Source of the DNA: an uncultured Saprospiraceae bacterium
GTDB taxonomy: Bacteria; Bacteroidota; Bacteroidia; Chitinophagales; Saprospiraceae
Length of the DNA stretch: 8,550 nucleotides
Direction: 5' to 3'
Assembly (NCBI GenBank): GCA_938033975.1
Contig: CALHKJ010000439.1
Location: 1-8,550, forward strand
Shown here: piece after piece, positions 6,916-8,550 of the stretch
How the letters are laid out: each line of letters starts with the position of its first letter
How positions within the stretch are numbered: the stretch's first letter is position 1
Made by a program: the position numbers and the translations under genes
Notes under the pieces: generated by a model
What the model was told of the DNA's origin: nothing
Databases searched by the model: none
Seen by the model: the letters and a program-made list of their open reading frames with translations, nothing else

Positions 6916-7008
6916 ATGCCTTGCGGTAAAAAAAGAAAGCGTCACAAGATCGCTACTCACAAAAGAAAGAAGAGACTAAGAAAGAACAGACACAAGAAGA
7001 AGAAGTAA
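6916..7008 (+). CDS. 30-residue basic ribosomal-type protein (mS38/AURKAIP1-COX24 domain-like)
   Basis: A very short open frame encodes 30 residues, about two thirds of them Lys, Arg or His, starting MPCGKKRKRHK and ending in RKNRHKKKK. The KKRKRHKIATHKRKKRLRK core matches what I know of the mS38 C-terminal (AURKAIP1/COX24) domain, which includes tiny Bacteroidota proteins annotated this way and the mycobacterial ribosomal protein bS22. A role as a small-subunit ribosomal peptide binding rRNA is therefore likely by homology, but not proven. It starts 23 bp after the TPR stop with an A/T-rich leader and no Shine-Dalgarno sequence, so it is probably part of the HU-TPR transcript. A hairpin 19 bp after its stop could end that transcript. 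Its size means many gene callers will miss it. Confidence 0.82.
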   Translation: MPCGKKRKRHKIATHKRKKRLRKNRHKKKK

Positions 7009-7027
7009 GTCCTTCTACCTCATTTAT

Positions 7028-7045
7028 AATTGACTTCAGTCAATT
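7028..7045 (+). terminator. Possible terminator hairpin after the 30-residue gene
   Basis: Perfect 7-bp arms AATTGAC / GTCAATT around a TTCA loop run directly into TTAAG, with the stem's own Ts extending the run to TTTT. The stem is A/T-rich and the U-tract short, so it would be a weak terminator or merely a 3' end stabiliser for the HU-TPR-peptide transcript. Confidence 0.35.
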
Positions 7046-7057
7046 TTAAGTCTGTCA

Positions 7058-7065
7058 TACCTTTG
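7058..7065 (+). promoter_or_regulatory. Candidate -7 element for the RNase E/G gene
   Basis: TACCTTTG is a perfect match to the Bacteroidota TAnnTTTG consensus and is followed by C, as is common. Transcription would begin near 7071, about 60 bases before the GTG start. No good -33 TTG is found at 19-base spacing. The box lies in the left arm of the inverted repeat 7059-7083. Confidence 0.5.
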
Positions 7066-7083
7066 CTTATCTTAAGCAAAGGT
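7059..7083. repeat. Perfect inverted repeat (11-bp arms) over the rng promoter
   Basis: ACCTTTGCTTA and TAAGCAAAGGT are exact reverse complements separated by TCT. The left arm overlaps the candidate -7 box. As DNA it could be an operator for a dimeric regulator. As RNA, if transcription reads through from upstream, it would form a stable hairpin in the leader of the RNase gene. No U-run follows directly, so it is not a typical terminator. Confidence 0.6.
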
Positions 7084-7129
7084 CATTGTTCATTGGTTTT
7101 TAAGCAAAACCATCAATCTTGGTCTTTTA

Positions 7130-8550
7130 GTGGAAAAAGAATTAATCATACGTGGTTCAGATTCAGAAGTTGAAATTGCACTACTAGAAGACAAAAAGCT
7201 TGTAGAACTTCATACACAAGCTAAAAACGAAGCCTTTGTAGTAGGTGATATTTTTCTGGGAGAAATCGGGATGTTAAGGCCCGACCTTAACGCTGCATTC
7301 CTTAATGTAGGAGTCAGAAAAGATGCCTTTTTACACTACACTGACCTCGGTCCACAGGTTAAATCTCTCCAAAAGTTTACCAAAGTTGTCCAGAAGAAAC
7401 AATACAACTCTTCAAATTTGGACAATTTCAAACTCGAACCAGACAATAGGAAGGATGGCCTTATCAATAAGGTCTTTCATAGAAAACAACCAGTACTAGT
7501 ACAAATACTCAAAGAGCCTATTTCTACCAAAGGACCAAGGCTTACCTGCGAAATCACCTTACCTGGAAGATTTTTAGTACTTACTCCTTTTGCTAACATC
7601 ATAGCAATCTCTAAAAAGATATCAAATCCTGATGAAAGAAAGAGATTGAAGGTATTGGCTGAAAGTATCAAACCTAAAAACTTCGGTCTGATCTTAAGGA
7701 CTGCAGCAGAAGGCAAAAAAGTAGCCGAGTTGTATGAAGAGATTTCTGGGCTTATGGCTAAATGGGCTGGAATCTACGATGAACTGCAATCGGATCTAAA
7801 GCCAAGGAAGCTGCTTAGCGAAATAGACAAGACATCAACCATTTTCAGAGATTTACTTAGTGATGACTTCAACAAGGTAGTGATCAATGACAATCTACTA
7901 TACGAAAATGTAAAGGACTATGTAAAAGGAATTGCACCTGAAAAAGTAAAGATTGTAAAGAAATACAGAGGCCAAAAACCAATCTTTGAGTCTTACGGGG
8001 TCAATCGCCAAATCAAATCTTCTTTTGGTAAGACCTCTACCATGAAGAGTGGCGCTTACCTAGTTATAGAATCCACTGAAGCAATGCATGTTATTGATGT
8101 AAACAGTGGTCCGAAAAGTTCAAAACAAAATCAAGAGTCTGCTGCACTCAATGTAAATCTTGAAGCGGCAGAAGATATAGCACGTCAATTAAGATTAAGA
8201 GATATAGGGGGCTTAATCATTATCGATTTTATTGACATGCGTAACAATGAGCACAAGAGCAGATTGTTTTCTTCAATGAAAGAATACATGAAACCTGATA
8301 GAGCTCAACACACAATACTTCCATTAAGTAAATTTGGTCTAATGCAGATTACCAGACAACGTCTGAAACCTGCATTGAAAATCGAGACCGAAGAAAGTTG
8401 TCCTGTTTGCAATGGAACAAATATCGTTGAAAACTCAATGTTGTTTGTTGATCAATTAGAAAGAGCAATCACACTTATTCTACAAAACAGACCTACTGCC
8501 AAAATCAATCTTGAAGTTCACCCATTTATCTACGCTCATTTAAAGCGAGG
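7130..8550 (+). CDS. rng: Ribonuclease E/G family endoribonuclease, partial (C-terminus beyond right edge)
   Basis: Single-strand-specific endoribonuclease acting in rRNA processing and mRNA decay. 473 complete codons are present; family members of this type are usually a little over 500 residues, so only a short tail is missing. The N-terminal region with S1 domain spans about 35-125 (VGDIFLGEIG, LNAAFLNVG, DAFLHYTDLG), with an insert around 78-115 typical of the Bacteroidota form. The 5'-phosphate sensor LRT (R190, T191) corresponds to RNase E R169/T170. Magnesium-binding D323 (VIDVNSG) and D366 (IIIDFIDM) have the same 43-residue spacing as RNase E D303/D346. The zinc-link CPVC (C424, C427) also keeps RNase E spacing, so the catalytic core looks intact and active. 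GTG 7130 is the start: it gives the expected ELII opening, and no ATG occurs between the in-frame stop at 7073 and there. A putative own promoter and inverted repeat lie at 7058-7083. Confidence 0.93.
   Translation, partial: MEKELIIRGSDSEVEIALLEDKKLVELHTQAKNEAFVVGDIFLGEIGMLRPDLNAAFLNVGVRKDAFLHYTDLGPQVKSLQKFTKVVQKKQYNSSNLDNFKLEPDNRKDGLINKVFHRKQPVLVQILKEPISTKGPRLTCEITLPGRFLVLTPFANIIAISKKISNPDERKRLKVLAESIKPKNFGLILRTAAEGKKVAELYEEISGLMAKWAGIYDELQSDLKPRKLLSEIDKTSTIFRDLLSDDFNKVVINDNLLYENVKDYVKGIAPEKVKIVKKYRGQKPIFESYGVNRQIKSSFGKTSTMKSGAYLVIESTEAMHVIDVNSGPKSSKQNQESAALNVNLEAAEDIARQLRLRDIGGLIIIDFIDMRNNEHKSRLFSSMKEYMKPDRAQHTILPLSKFGLMQITRQRLKPALKIETEESCPVCNGTNIVENSMLFVDQLERAITLILQNRPTAKINLEVHPFIYAHLKR

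Noticed and set aside
7477..7716. 79-codon minus-strand open frame within rng
   Set aside because: Antisense to the conserved RNase E/G region that includes the 5'-sensor residues; no promoter or family features.
1..8550. Undescribed defence, mobile or CRISPR-like system
   Set aside because: Every sizeable open frame belongs to a recognisable housekeeping or common Bacteroidota family. No spaced repeats, integrase, transposase, toxin-antitoxin pair or tRNA-end attachment site was seen.

Overview
The window is about 8.5 kb of AT-rich chromosomal DNA, and everything recognisable in it points to a member of the Bacteroidota. The start sites lack Shine-Dalgarno sequences and have A/T-rich leaders. 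Several intergenic regions carry the TAnnTTTG -7 element typical of this phylum. The gene content also fits: an HU-like protein, a TPR lipoprotein and an RNase E/G gene in a row, a tiny mS38/COX24-type basic protein, and an M43 (pappalysin-like) metallopeptidase followed by a beta-helix-like tail. A Saprospiria- or Chitinophagia-like lineage is a guess only.

Layout. (1) 1-1617, minus strand: 5' part of a large acyl-CoA dehydrogenase/oxidase family gene with an extra N-terminal helical region, running off the left edge. (2) 1618-1728: short divergent promoter region with one candidate -7 box facing each way. (3) 1729-3692, plus strand: fabG (3-oxoacyl-ACP reductase type SDR), overlapping by 22 bp a lipoprotein metallopeptidase of the M43 type. 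(4) 3695-5579, minus strand: a compact cluster transcribed in the order yicC, gmk, apaG (YicC-family endoribonuclease, guanylate kinase, ApaG), ending 2 bp from the convergent peptidase gene, with a hairpin at the junction. (5) 5580-5803: 224-bp divergent region with a 14-bp direct repeat exactly 60 bp apart on the yicC side and a good -7 element on the HU side. (6) 5804-8550, plus strand: HU-like DNA-binding protein, TPR lipoprotein, a 30-residue very basic ribosomal-type peptide, then an RNase E/G gene cut by the right edge. The RNase gene seems to have its own promoter, embedded in a perfect 11-bp-arm inverted repeat.

Taken together this is mainly housekeeping: fatty-acid metabolism on the left, nucleotide and RNA metabolism in the middle and right. 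Two ribonuclease genes (yicC and rng) lie within a few kb in divergent units. No gap between genes exceeds 300 bp. I see no tRNA, rRNA, CRISPR array, insertion sequence or integrase, and no convincing new defence or mobile system. The points most worth a second look are the inverted repeat at the rng promoter, the leader repeat and mini-ORF upstream of yicC, the domain fusion in the acyl-CoA enzyme, the truncated-looking peptidase and the easily missed 30-residue gene.
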